Shown here in pieces: positions 47,003-57,770 of a stretch of 64,000 bases of DNA (its first letter is position 1; each line of letters starts with the position of its first letter). The notes under the pieces were generated by a model, which saw nothing but the letters and a program-made list of their open reading frames with translations, was not told the DNA's origin and did no database searches. The position numbers and the translations under genes are program-made. Source of the stretch: Rana temporaria (taxonomy: Eukaryota > Chordata > Amphibia > Anura > Ranidae); assembly GCF_905171775.1 (NCBI RefSeq), contig NC_053494.1, forward strand, positions 194,587,044-194,651,043, written 5' to 3'.

Positions 47003-47719
47003 GGGTCAGATTCAAAGTGAGAGTACGCCGGCGTATCTACTGATACACCAGCGTACTTTCAAATTTGCTGCGTCGTATGTTTAGTTTGAATCCTCAAACC
47101 AAGATACGACGGCTTCTGGCTTCGATCCGACAGGCATATGGCTTCGTACGCCTTCGGATCGTAGGTGCAATACTTTGGCGCCCGCTGGGTGGAGTTTGCG
47201 TCGTTTTCCGCGTCGGGTATGCTAATTAGCTTTTTCCGTCGATCCACGAAGGTACGCGCGGCCGTCGCATTCTCTTACGTCGTCGCTAGTCGGCTTTTCC
47301 CGGCGTATAGTTAAAGCTGCTATTTTGTGGCGTATAGCTAGACTTGCCATGTTAAAGTATGGCCGTCGTTCCCGCGTCAAATTTTGAAAAATTTTTTTTA
47401 CGTAAGTCGTCCGTAAATAGGAAAGGACATAACTCACGTCTGCGTTCAAAAAATGACGTTGGTGCGACCTCATTTCGCGCAAAGCACTGCGGGAAATTTC
47501 TAAACGGAGAATGCGCATTTCAATCGGCGCGGGGACGCGCTTCATTTAAATGAATCACGTCCCCTACCCACCCAATTTGAAATATGCGCCGAGAAATACA
47601 CTACGCCGCCGTAACTTACGGCGCGAAATCCTGGATTCAAAATTCCGCCAGGTAAGATACGGCGGCGTAGCGTATCTCTGATACGCTGCGCCAGGGCAAT
47701 TCTTTTGTGAATCTGGCCC
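47003..47719. mobile_element. Harbinger-like MITE (GGGCCAGATTC family)
   Basis: 717 bp, inverted relative to 2949-3659: ends GGGTCAGATTC and GAATCTGGCCC, flanks ATT and GTT. The interior matches closely, including CGAAGGTACGCGCGGCCGTC-type and GATACGACGGCTTCTGG words. Confidence 0.82.
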
Positions 47720-48186
47720 GTTGTGTTTATGAATCCTAGGAGTGAATTCAATTGAGCGTTTTCCTGAAAATTCCTTGAAAACAGGAGATATCAGCAAAAA
47801 TGTGCTATTTTGCATTCTTTGCATCCATAGTAAATATGAAATTCAAAATTAACATGGGATTTGGTTTATTTATTTACAGTGCAATGCATTTTGAAAGGAG
47901 TTACACAAACTCATTTGAATTATTTTGGACCTATTCTTGTGCCAAAAAATAATCTCCTATGATCTTTAATATTTAAAAAAAAAAAAGTTATATAAAAATA
48001 TAAAGCAACGATACAGAAATAACAATTGATAAATGATATGAAAAAATACAAATAATGCTAAATGCTAAATGCTAAAAACCTAAACTACCCTAATACACCC
48101 AAAAAGGAAAAAAAAAAACTTGCAAACAAAAAAAAAGGAAAAATGTGTAGTTTTTAAGCAAATCTCATCTAAGCTGATTGGTTAAT

Positions 48187-49276
48187 GATTTTGTTTCATT
48201 TTTGTTTTTGGTTAAATTTAATCAACTGCAAAATTGTTAATATTACGGCAACATAAATTTTACTGAAATCACTCAATTCTAATGAACACAGGAATGCATC
48301 TATTTCCTTTTTACTGTCTCTGTGTTTTTTTGTGTTTCTTTTTACTTTTTGGGTGGCAGATTCCGTACATATGCAGCAAACTTGCTTTTTATTATAAACA
48401 TTGTGAATTCCTTTAATGAAATTGTGTTTAGTCCTTGGTGATTTGATCTCTCTTGCATTTGTATTTCCTCTTAGTACCAAGGTAAGTTAATGATTTAGAA
48501 TATATTCACAGGTGGAAATACCAGGGGACGTTGCGTGAATACATTGTGCATATATATGGTTGATTTATTCACACCTTCATCGTTAGAGCCTATAAATTTC
48601 TATGGTGGGGACATGTTTCAATTCATGACAAACAGTGGCAGCTGTTAATCAAAACTCTTCATTAATACAGGCCTGGCTTGGTCACACGGGGAACCGTGAT
48701 CCCCCCTTACTTATTCTACCTGTGTTTCTTATTTAATGAACTAGTTATGCTAAGAATGAAAGAGGAAATCATTAGGTCTCTTTGGATTATCTCATACACT
48801 ACTCTGCCCTCAGGTCCCAAAAGAGGATAATTAAGATTTATTGTGAGTTATATGAGAGTTTCTTTTGGCCAAATTCCATACGCATTAATATTCAAGTTGT
48901 GGTGGAGCATATTGGAATAGGATTTGTGGCGGTAATAGGTTAGACAGTAATGTTATGTATATAAATACAATCTTTGCATTATTTATGGCGTCTGGTTTTT
49001 ACATAGGGAATAAACTGTGAAAAGTACAGCCTTGTTTACCTAATTTTCATGCCTAAATTTAAAGGATACGTCTACTAAAAATACATTTTACGCTGGATAA
49101 TTGTGGGTTCAGCCAACCAGTGGCTCCTCCATATATTCTTTCTAGTACATTATTCGTATTATAAAAAATGAATAAAGATCTGTATATTCTCTTGTATAGG
49201 TTTTAGAGGGTGGGACTTTATGGCACCTCCATCTAAATATTTCCATCTAAAATATCTATTTTGGGGGAAGTGATAA
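48187..49276. other. Unique DNA, candidate regulatory content
   Basis: No gene. A stretch near 48600-48900 has CAGCTG directly followed by TTAATC (48639-48650), several ATTAAT words and GATAAT-type words, without repeat features. Confidence 0.45.
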
Positions 49277-49470
49277 TTAACCACTTAAGACCCGGACCAA
49301 TATCCAGGTTAAGGACCTTGCCCCTTTTTGCGATTCGGCACTGCGTCGCTTTAACTGACAATTGCGTGGTCGTGCGACGTGGCTCCCAAACAAAATTGGC
49401 GTCCTTTTTTTACCACAAATAGAGCTTTATTTTGGTGGTATTTGATCACCTCTGCGGTTTTTATGTCAGA
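49277..49470 (+). mobile_element. TTAA/CCACTT-family 5' fragment
   Basis: It begins TTAACCACTTAAGACCCGG and continues with GCGATTCGGCACTGCGTCG, GTGCGACGTGGCTCCC and ATTTGATCACCTCTGCGG, then is cut at about 49470 where MITE-like sequence starts. Confidence 0.8.
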
Positions 49471-49472
49471 TT

Positions 49473-49793
49473 TTGGACAAATGTTGTATAGCATGCTTTA
49501 AAATTGCCCGCCAACAATTGTGTGTTGTTATATTTTCCAATCGTGTGTACACAACTCCTTCCGACAAAATTCCAAAGTACAAACATGCCTGCTCAGAAGC
49601 AATGCTGACCATAACACGACATTAGCAGAAGTTGCCCAAAGGGTGGCGCTAAAGAGCCGAAAAAACGCGTAATTTCGTGTTTGTTGGCTGTCAATTCTTT
49701 GCCGTTTGTATGCAAGACCAGTTCAAGGCCAACGCCCTTCGGATAAAAGTATTACGCTTTTTCCATGGAAAATCCAATAATGTGTACAAGGCT
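49473..49793. mobile_element. GTACACACGA-type MITE relic
   Basis: Contains CAATCGTGTGTACACAACTC near 49540, GCCCAAAGGGTGGCGCTA near 49633 and the right end TGTGTACAAGGC. The left terminus is not found. It abuts the truncated element to its left. Confidence 0.6.
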
Positions 49794-49823
49794 TTAAACA
49801 CACCCAACCAGATATAATGTTAA

Positions 49824-50331
49824 AGCGGAGGTTCACCCAAAAATCAACATTCTGCCATTAGATCCAGCATACTGCTGACATCTGCAGTATGCTGTTTTTT
49901 TTTTGTACTTATCGTTTTATCAGCCGTTGTTATCCGGCTCCGAGCGGGGATTTCTGCGGAGAATAGGCGTTCCTAAGCCAAGCGGATTTGATTGACGGGC
50001 TGCTAAAGCGCGTCACGCCTTCCAAAAATACCCTTAGTGACACTCAGGTGTTTACGGCACTATACGGCGCCTGCCGTGTAGAGCTGACTGTGCAGGCGCC
50101 GTAAACACCCGAATGTCACTTCGGGTATTTTCGGAAGGAGTGACGCACTTTAGCAGCCCGTCAATCAACTCTGCTTGGCTTAGGAACGCCTATACCCGGA
50201 AGGAATCCCCGCTCGGAGTCGGATAACAATGGCTGATAAAGCGATAAGTACAAAAAAAAACAGCATACTGCAGATGTCAGCAGTATGCTGGATCTAATGG
50301 CAGAAAGTCGATTTTTGGGTGAACCCCCGCT
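49824..50331. mobile_element. Palindromic TTAA element, about 240-bp arms
   Basis: Ends AGCGGAGGTTCACCC and GGTGAACCCCCGCT, TTAA on both sides (49820-49823, 50332-50335). The arms pair along their length, with CAGCATACTGCTGACATCTG against its complement and ACGGCGCCTGC near the centre. No transposase. Confidence 0.85.
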
Positions 50332-50365
50332 TTAAGTTACTGGTAATTTTTAAGACTTTTAATTA

Positions 50366-50535
50366 CTGTATTTATTGGCGTATAACACTCACTTTTTTAC
50401 CCTGAAAATAGAAGGTAAACTTGTGCCTGAGTGTAATACGCAGGGGGCTGTGGGAAGTTTTTTTTCCTGAACCTTCCCTTTTAAAGTTAGGGTGCGCGTT
50501 ATATGCCTGTGCGTGTTATACGCCAATAAATACGG
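50366..50535. mobile_element. TA-flanked element with GTATTTAT ends, short copy
   Basis: 170 bp, ends CTGTATTTATTGGCGTATAA and GTTATACGCCAATAAATACGG, each inside TA (50364-50365, 50536-50537). Same ends as 34100-35221 but without a minisatellite. Confidence 0.82.
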
Positions 50536-50537
50536 TA

Positions 50538-51439
50538 TATTTTCCTTTTATAGTTTACATGTTAAACTCCTGTTGCTGGTATTATTGTGTTATTGTGTGG
50601 CATAAGAAGTAAAACAATCTTTTTTTTTCTGTGAATGCCTACAACATGTGAATGCCTACAACACGCCAAAGGTTCTTGTTACCCGCAATGCTCTTTCCCT
50701 GTAGGGGCACTTCCACAAGCGAGCGTTTAGTCACAGCGGTGACATTTTCTTCGGCTTCGTGCCTTTTTTCCACCAAATTAATTTTATAGCTGAAAGTGAA
50801 CTATAGGCCAGGCGCATGTAACCTTTCTTTTTTCCAAGGATGGATCATTTTCCTAGTAAATGTAACCTGTTTAATTTCATAAACGAATCCTTAAAATAGA
50901 CCAGCAAACTATCTACGAATGACTTACTCCTTCTTAGTATATCTTGATATTTTGCCAACGCAGAACGTGCTATTTTTACCTATTAATAGGATATTACTTT
51001 TCTCACTTCCAATTGTATTAGCTCGCCCAGGCTGAACAGACTCTGGATGACTGTGTAACATCTTCGGAGAAAGGTCACCTTTTACAAGGAGCTAAATTTA
51101 CACCTAAAAACCAGATATATTTTTTTTCCAGAACTCCATTCAATTTAGCAAATTTAATGCTTGTTCAGCAAGGCCAACAAATACGGTTTGATGCATTGGA
51201 AGAATATTTTCCTTTTTTCCTATGTTTTTTTTCTATTTTCTGCTGAATTGGAGCCAAGATAAAAGATGTTTCAGGGACAATGATAAATACATGTCGTTCT
51301 TTGGGTTATAGGGGTTGCAGTAGGCTTGGGGAGGGTTGGAGAAACCCTATAACCCCTTCACGCAAACGCAAAAAAAAAAACGAAACAAATGCAATGTCTG
51401 ACTTTTCATTTTCCCAAAAGTAATTAGCTTGGCTGTCAC
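50538..51439. other. Unique DNA, no gene seen
   Basis: GTGAATGCCTACAACA occurs twice in tandem near 50631-50662. The rest is AT-rich and unassigned. Confidence 0.45.
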
Positions 51440-51580
51440 TATGGCTATTAGATAAGCACCTGATGATCACAACGTACAGTGATATACAATGTAATACTGA
51501 CATATAATCACACACATAGGTTGGACTTGATGGACTTGTGTCTTTTTTCAACCTCACCTACTATGTAACTATGTAACTAG
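51440..51580 (+). mobile_element. LINE 3'-UTR fragment
   Basis: TTAGATAAGCACCTGA, ACTGACATATAATCACAC and GGTTGGACTTGATGG, ending ACTATGTAACTATGTAAC. The first words match, in reverse, the 3' part of 35995-37060, and the terminal words match 28560-29352. Confidence 0.75.
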
Positions 51581-51841
51581 GTTATCCCTAGAAACCCTAG
51601 TAAAATTGAGAGTGTTAATTTCCCTAAATTTGCTGCCCAAAAAAAATTACAAAATGCATCAGGTCAATAGGGAAGGCGAAATGACAGAGGTGTTTAAGGG
51701 TCAATGGACTTTTAAATGGCTCTTGATGGTTACAAAGTCTCATTTAACTGTCCTGGTAATGTACCAAAAACTCTCATTAACATTAACTTCTCTATTTTTC
51801 AGGGCCAAAGCCCAAAAAAATGCACCCATCTTCAAGAGTGT

Positions 51842-52284
51842 AATGTACACACAACCGTTTTTCATGACGAGAAAAATGCAATTTTTTAAATTGGCCTTTA
51901 AAAACGATCATGTGTAGGCTCCAGAGCATTTTTCTCGACGTGAAAAACGGCCATTAAAAATTTAGAACATGCTCTATTTTTTTCGTCATTTTTCACGTCG
52001 TGAAAAACGGGCGTGTGTACGCTTTAATGATGGGAAAAAACGTGCATTGCTCAGAAGCAAGTTATGAGACGTGAGCACTCATTCTGGTAAAACTAGCGTT
52101 TGTAATGGAGATAGCACATTCGTCACGCTGTAACAGACTGAAAGCACAAATTGTCTCTCACCAAACTTTTACTAACACGCGTAACACGAAATCAGCAAAA
52201 GCAGCCCAAAGGTTGGCACCATCCGAATGGAACTTCCCCTTTATAGTGCCGTTGTACGTGCTGTACGTCACCGCACTTTACTAG
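51842..52284. mobile_element. GTACACACGA-type MITE (GTTATGAG subtype), right end cut
   Basis: Left end TGTACACACAACCG. The interior has GAAGCAAGTTATGAGACG near 52058 and CCCCTTTATAGTGCCG near 52237. It stops after GTCACCGCACTTTACTAG without the right terminus. Confidence 0.75.
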
Positions 52285-52587
52285 TCAGTAATCTTTCTTG
52301 ATCTGCCTAATTGTTAGGTCAACTTGTTATACAAGTAAATGTGGAGAGAACTTTAAATAAAGGCATATGAAAAAAAACAGAATTAATTAAATATGTTGAT
52401 AGTCACACCCCTAAATAATTTTGTTTTGGTACTACTCTAGTACAAGAAAGCAAAGCCTACATGAGAGTGGCAACTCTGCTCTGAATTAAGGAACAGTGCA
52501 GCATCGTTGTCACCCTATTACAGGAATCCAGAGTTGTACTTCAGTATAAAAGTATACAGATATTTGTAGGACTTTGCAGGAGACTAA

Positions 52588-52795
52588 AGCCCCGTACACA
52601 CAATCTGAATTTCGGGCTTTTTCCATTGGAAATTCTGACCATGTGTATGCCCCATCGGAGTAATTCCATCAGAAATTCCAATGAATTTCATTGAAGTTTA
52701 GATAGAGAACATGTTCTCTTTTACCCCAATGGAATTCCGTCGGAATTCCAATGTGAGTTTGGTCGGACAAAGGTCTGATCGTGTGTACGGGGCTT
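52588..52795. mobile_element. GTACACACGA-type MITE, duplication unit 1
   Basis: Ends AAGCCCCGTACACACAATC and GATCGTGTGTACGGGGCTT. Interior words TCCGTCGGAATTCC and GAACATGTTCTC (palindromic). Confidence 0.85.
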
Positions 52796-52890
52796 AAGAG
52801 AAAACCGTAAGTGAGGACACACACATCATTAGGTGTTGCAGCACATTTTTTGTTTAATGTGAGGCCATGTAGGACTTTGCAGGAGACTTA

Positions 52891-53098
52891 AGCCCCGTAC
52901 ACACGATCTGAATTTCGGTCTTTTTCCATTGGAAATTCTGACCGTGTGTATGCCCCTTCGGAGTAATTCCATCAGAAATTCCAATGAATTCCATTGAAGT
53001 TTAGATAGAGAACATGTTCTCTTTTACCCCAATGGAATTCCGTCAGAATTCCAATGTGAGTTTGGTCGGACAAAGGTCTGATCGTGTGTACGGGGCTT
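52891..53098. mobile_element. GTACACACGA-type MITE, duplication unit 2
   Basis: As in unit 1, with ends AAGCCCCGTACACACGATC and GATCGTGTGTACGGGGCTT. Here the left terminus pairs perfectly with the right one. Confidence 0.85.
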
Positions 53099-53177
53099 AA
53101 GAGAAAACCGTAAGTGAGGACACACACATCATTAAGTGTTGCAGCACATTTTTTGTTTAATGTGAGGCCATAATTTT

Positions 53178-55015
53178 ACTTTAACATAGTTAGTCCATTT
53201 AAAAAAGACACACGTCTATCTAGTTCAACCAATAAAAAGGGAAAAAAATATATATTTTATTACAATCCTATATACACAGTTCATCCACAGGAAGGCAAAA
53301 AAAACAACAAAGCATGATCCAAGGGGTAAAAATTCCTTCCTGATCCCCCGGGAGGCAATCAGATATTGCCTGGATCAACCTAACCTATAAATATTAGTAT
53401 CCAGTTATATTATGTACAGTTAGGAAAGAATCCAGGTCTTTTTAAAGCAATCTACAGATCTTGACAGAACCAGTTCTTGAGGGAGTCTATTCCCCATTTA
53501 CTCTATTATCTATTCAATTTCAGCTCTTACTGTGGAGAAACCTTCCGTATTTGGAGATTAAATCTTCTTTTCCTCCAGATGTAAAGAGTGCCCCCTTGTC
53601 CTTTGTGATGACCTTAAGGTGAATAACTCAACACCAAGTTCACTATATGGACCACTTATGTATTTGTACTTGGTGATCATATCCCCCCCTAGTCTCCTCT
53701 TCTCAAGAGAGAATCAAATCAGTTCCTCTAAACTTCCTCCATGCCTCTTATGAGTTTGGTTGCTCTTCTCTTCACTTTCTCCAGTTTCCTGATATCCTTT
53801 TTCATGAACTGGTGCCCAAAACTGAACTGAAATATTCCAGATGAGGTCTTACTAATGATTTGTACAGGGGTAAAATGATATCTCTCTCTCCGGAGTCCAT
53901 ACCTCTGTTAATACAAGAAAGGACTTGCTTTGGAAACTACAGCTTGGCATTACATGCCATTATTAAGATTATAATCTACTCAAACACCCAGATCTTCACC
54001 CCCATGGGTTCACCCAGGTCTCCTCCCTGGTATATATGATGCATTTATTTTCTTAGCCCCCAAGAACATAACCTTATATTTATCACCATTAAACATCATT
54101 TGCCATATATTTAGTTACTCAGACATTGCATTGAGGTCAGCTTTTTAGTTGGAGACATCCTTTAAGGACGTTATTCCACTGCATAGCTTGGTGTCATCTG
54201 CAAACAATGTAATTGTACTTTTAATCCCAGACCCTATATCATTTATAGATATATTAAAAAGTAAGAGTCCCAGCCCTTAACCTTGGGGTACACCACTGAT
54301 AACCTTAGGCAATTCAGAGTATGAATCATTAAACACTACTCTTTTAGCCAGTTTTCTATCCACTTACAAACTGATCTCTCCAAGCCTGTAGACTTTACCT
54401 TGAGCCTTGTGTGGCGAACTGTGTCCAACACTTTTGCAAAATCCAAGTATACCACATCCACAGCCACTCCTCTGTCCAATGTTTTACTTACTTTCTCATA
54501 AGAAGAAATCTGATTTTTCCCGACTACTTCTGTCTTTCATGAATCCATGCTGTCTGTTGCTTAAAAAATTTTTTTCCCAGCAAAAACTCATCTATGTGGT
54601 CTTTTATTAATCTCTCCAGTATCTTCCCAACTAGAAGTTAAACTAACAGGTCATATAGTTATTTGGTAAAGACTTTTTTTTATCCCTTTTTAAATATAGG
54701 CACCAAATTGGCCTTACGCCAATCCATCCAGTGGTACTATTCCAGTCATTAACAAATCCCTAAAAATGAGAAACAATGGCTTGGAAATGACAAAGCTCAA
54801 TTCTTTTAGGATCCGTGGGTGGATGCCATCTGGTCCAGGTGCTTTTATTCTTTCTAAATATTTCTGGACCATATCACTTTTGAGACATTTTAGATCATTT
54901 GGGGCTGTGGCAATACCATCCTTATTATGGACATGATCCTTTGTGTACACAAAGCTGAGAATGGTATTTAATACATTTACCTTTTCTTTGTCCCCAGTCA
55001 CTCACTCACTCACTA
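53178..55015 (-). pseudogene. CR1-type LINE relic, longest copy
   Basis: The minus strand starts with a 95-codon frame (54714-55001) containing ERIKAPGPDGIHPRILKELS, the APGPDG.....L motif at the start of LINE reverse transcriptases. Decayed frames follow to a C-terminal region matching 28560-29352 in reverse (TTCTCTTGAGAAGAGGAGA-type and GAAACCTTCCGTATTTGG words). The 3' end is near 53180, with AAAAGACACACGTC as the complement of the family's GGACTTGTGTCTTTTTT. Indels and stops throughout. A full RT would need the finger and palm motifs intact. Confidence 0.85.
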
Positions 55016-55438
55016 ACATTATACTTTTATCAGAATACATATTTTTTTGTAGTATTATTCCTTTCCAGACTAGAAGTTTGAACTGTCCTTAAGCAAAAAA
55101 AAAAAAAGATTAAAGTAAAATGGAACAGGGGAAGTAGATAGGGTCATAACAGAATTATCATCAGTAATAGCGGAGTGGACTGAATAGAATAATAACCTCG
55201 GCAGAGGAACAAGACAGGAATAAAAGGAAAATGTCTTACACAGGTAATCACTTACAGCTCAGGAGGTCTTAAAAGCCACATAACAGTCACAGCTCAGTTG
55301 GATGGATGGCACCCTTGCTCTGATGTTTCAAAGTCAGGCAGATGGCATGCAACAAAACCGTCAAAGCAGATTAGATTGTAATATTTTCTCACTAGTGATG
55401 TGTGTGTGGCTGTACGTGTGTGTGTTTGTGTGTGTATG

Positions 55439-55442
55439 TATA

Positions 55443-55480
<38 letters not shown>
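55439..55480. repeat. (TA)n microsatellite, left of Tc1-like element
   Basis: TA-rich tract, preceded by a GT-rich stretch (about 55398-55438), ending directly at the transposon terminus. Confidence 0.9.
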
Positions 55481-55483
<3 letters not shown>

Positions 55484-56453
55484 TACAGACCAAAAGTTTG
55501 GACACACCTCATTCAAAGAGTTTTCTTTTCATGACTATGAAAATTGTAGATTCACACTGAAGGCATCAAAACTATGAATTAACACATGTGGAATTATACA
55601 TAACAAAAAAGTGTGAAACAACTGAAAATGTATTTCATATTCTAGGTTCTTCAAAGTAGCCACCTTTTGCTTTGATTACTGCTTGGCACACTCTTGGCAT
55701 TCTTTTGATGAGCTTCAAGAGGTAGACACCTGGCGCAGCACCCCATCACTCTCCTTCTTGTTCAAATAGCCCTTACACAGCCTGGAGGTGTGTTTGGGGT
55801 CATTGTCCTGTTGAAAAATAAATGATGGTCCAACTAAACGCAAACCGGATGGAATAGCATGCCGCTGCAAGATGCTGTGGTAGCCATGCTGGTTCACTAT
55901 GCCTTCAATTTTGATTAAATCCCCAACAGTGTCACCAGCAAAGCACCCCCACACCATCACACCTCCTCCTCCATGCTTCACGGTGGGAACCAGGCATGTA
56001 GAGTTCATCCGTTCACCTTTTCTGCGTCGCACAAAGACACGGGGGTTGGAACCAAAGATCTCAAGTTTGGACTCATAAGACCAAAGCACAGATTTCCACT
56101 GGTCTAATGTCCATTCCTTGTGTTCTTTAGCCCAAACAAGTCTCTTCTGCTTGTTGCCTTTCTTTAGCAGTGGTTTCCTAGCAGATATTCTACCATGAAG
56201 GCCTGATTCACACAGTCTCCTCTTAACAGTTCTAGAGATGTGTCTGCTGCAAAAGGTGGCTACTTTGAAGAACCTAGAATATGAAATATATTTTCAGTTG
56301 TTTCACACTTTTTTGTTATGTATAATTCCACATGTGTTACCGTAATTCATAGTTTTGATGCCTTCAGTGTGAATCTACAATTTTCATAGTCATGAAAATA
56401 AAGAAAACTCTTTAAATGAGAAGGTGTGTCCATGTCCAAACTTTTGGTCTGTA

Positions 56454-56456
<3 letters not shown>
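55481..56456 (-). mobile_element. Tc1-like transposon, internally deleted
   Basis: Ends CAGTACAGACCAAAAGTTTG and CAAACTTTTGGTCTGTACTG, with long inverted repeats (about 55481-55700 and 56240-56456) and TA on both sides. 976 bp against roughly 1.5 kb expected for complete members, so internal parts are missing. It sits between two TA tracts. Confidence 0.93.
55712..56245 (-). pseudogene. Tc1-like transposase, deleted at both ends
   Basis: The minus-strand frame includes RRKGERMNS, KHGGGGVMVWGCFAGDTVGD and IFQQDNDPKHTSR (second catalytic Asp). The first catalytic site reads LWSYESK where Tc1 enzymes have WSDES, so Asp is Tyr. The frame then jumps, near GVLRQ, to sequence close to the C-terminus, so the SPDLNP....W region with the third acidic residue is deleted. 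The N-terminal DNA-binding part is also missing. Confidence 0.9.

Positions 56457-56546
<90 letters not shown>
56457..56546. repeat. (TA)n microsatellite, right of Tc1-like element
   Basis: About 90 bp of TA starting at the transposon's own TA target. Confidence 0.95.
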
Positions 56547-56550
<4 letters not shown>

Positions 56551-57003
56551 ATTCTGCATTTTCAGAATATATAGAATTCTGTTTGCATACCACCTTATGT
56601 TGTCTGCTTTCTGGGTTTCATTCCAAGGGAAATATATACATAGAATATATTCTCCCAGTGTTATGTGAGTCTCCATCTACTGTAAAAGTATACCGGAAAG
56701 GTTACTGGACTTTCCCCATATTGGTCACATAGCTGTATGACTATGGCAGGAACATTGCATCATAGCCTCCTTTGACCTTACTGTATAAAGTGCTGTGAAA
56801 AAAACGTAAACTTTACACTAGAATATGTTTTTATTAAATGGGCACAGAAAATATATTAAAATGGTTCCAAACCTCTGAAATGAAAAACAAACAAAACATA
56901 TCCCACCATAGGGTGTACTAGACTCAATCTAAAGCTCATAGTATTATCTGTGTAATCTCTCTACATTCCTCTGCCATCTGCTTTCACTTCTCATAGTCTA
57001 TGA
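56547..57003. other. Unique DNA, no gene seen
   Basis: AT-rich, no ends or frames recognised. Confidence 0.45.
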
Positions 57004-57139
57004 CAGTGATGGGAAACCTTGGCTCCCCAGATGTTTTGGAACTACATTTCCCATGATGCTCAACTACACTGCAGAGTGCATGAGCATGATGGGAAATGTA
57101 GTCCCAAAAAATCTGGGGTGCCAGGGTTCACTATCACTG
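57004..57139. mobile_element. Palindromic hAT MITE (ACTACATTTCCCATGATGC type)
   Basis: 136 bp, ends CAGTGATGGGAAACC and TATCACTG, flanked by GTCTATGA and GTCTATGC (7 of 8), as expected for hAT. The arms AACTACATTTCCCATGATGC and GCATGATGGGAAATGTAGT pair over the centre. This motif is common in vertebrate hAT MITEs. Confidence 0.85.
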
Positions 57140-57147
57140 GTCTATGC

Positions 57148-57770
57148 CAACACCAGACATTCCCAGGAGATGACCCTGCCCCCAGTGCACAGCAGGTGAT
57201 TGACAGCCTCAGCTGTGCATGTTTCCCTTTGAAATAGTATAAAGGGGGTATCCCCTTTCCCTCCACTCAGCTCTCAGATTACACTTAGCCTTCCTCTCTA
57301 TGCTGTGCAGTGTGTGCCATCAGATCCCCACCCCCTGCCCTCTGGAGGCTTAGAAATGTTGGTCTTTGATTGGCTCTAGATTAACAGGTACAATTTATGT
57401 AGGAGGATTTTTTTTTTTCTCTGTGTATCACCTGAAGCCATTCATTTCTTACAACCACTTTAACATGTATGTAAACTAAAATTTCACATATGCAATAACA
57501 TGTTGATGACCCCTTTCTGTGCATGTGCTGTGACAGCACTGGCTTAAGACAAGCACCTGATGCCATAAACAAGCAATATCAATAACTACTAAGGAGTTAT
57601 TAGTCTTCTACAGAACATCATGGTCAGACAGCTGGGGGGACAAATGGGGGGCAGTGCTGTCCATGCTACCTTTAGATCCAAAGCCTCCATTAAAACAGCA
57701 CAAAGTGCTAAATGCACGGGGTCCCTTCAGGGGCAGGATAAAGACTGAATTTATAAAGTGAGACTTCTTC
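57148..57770. other. Unclassified DNA, possible TTAA element remains
   Basis: CTTACAACCACTTTAA near 57450-57465 resembles the right end of the TTAA MITEs, but I cannot find its left end. No gene seen. Confidence 0.4.

Larger units (their letters stand above)
46309..48186. repeat. Tandem duplication with a MITE at the junction
   Basis: Copy A (46309-46999) and copy B (47721-48186) are direct repeats. Shared words in order: GTGTTTATGAA, CCTAGGAGTGAATT, AAAACAGGAG, TATCAGCAAAAA, AGGAGTTACACAAACTC, AATAACAATTG, CTACCCTAATACACCC and CATCTAAGCTG. Copy A has an extra 195-bp MITE (46491-46685). The Harbinger-like element 47003-47719 lies exactly between the copies. Confidence 0.88.
52566..53171. repeat. 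Recent 303-bp tandem duplication, each with a MITE
   Basis: Units 52566-52868 and 52869-53171 are the same length, with about eight substitutions and no indels that I can find. Each starts GTAGGACTTTGCAGGAGAC, contains one complete MITE and ends GTTTAATGTGAGGCCAT. The high identity marks a recent event. Confidence 0.93.

Noticed and set aside
56390..56676. Frames rich in alternating Ile and Tyr (also at 1520, 12612, 19523 and 55294)
   Set aside because: They are translations of (TA)n tracts.
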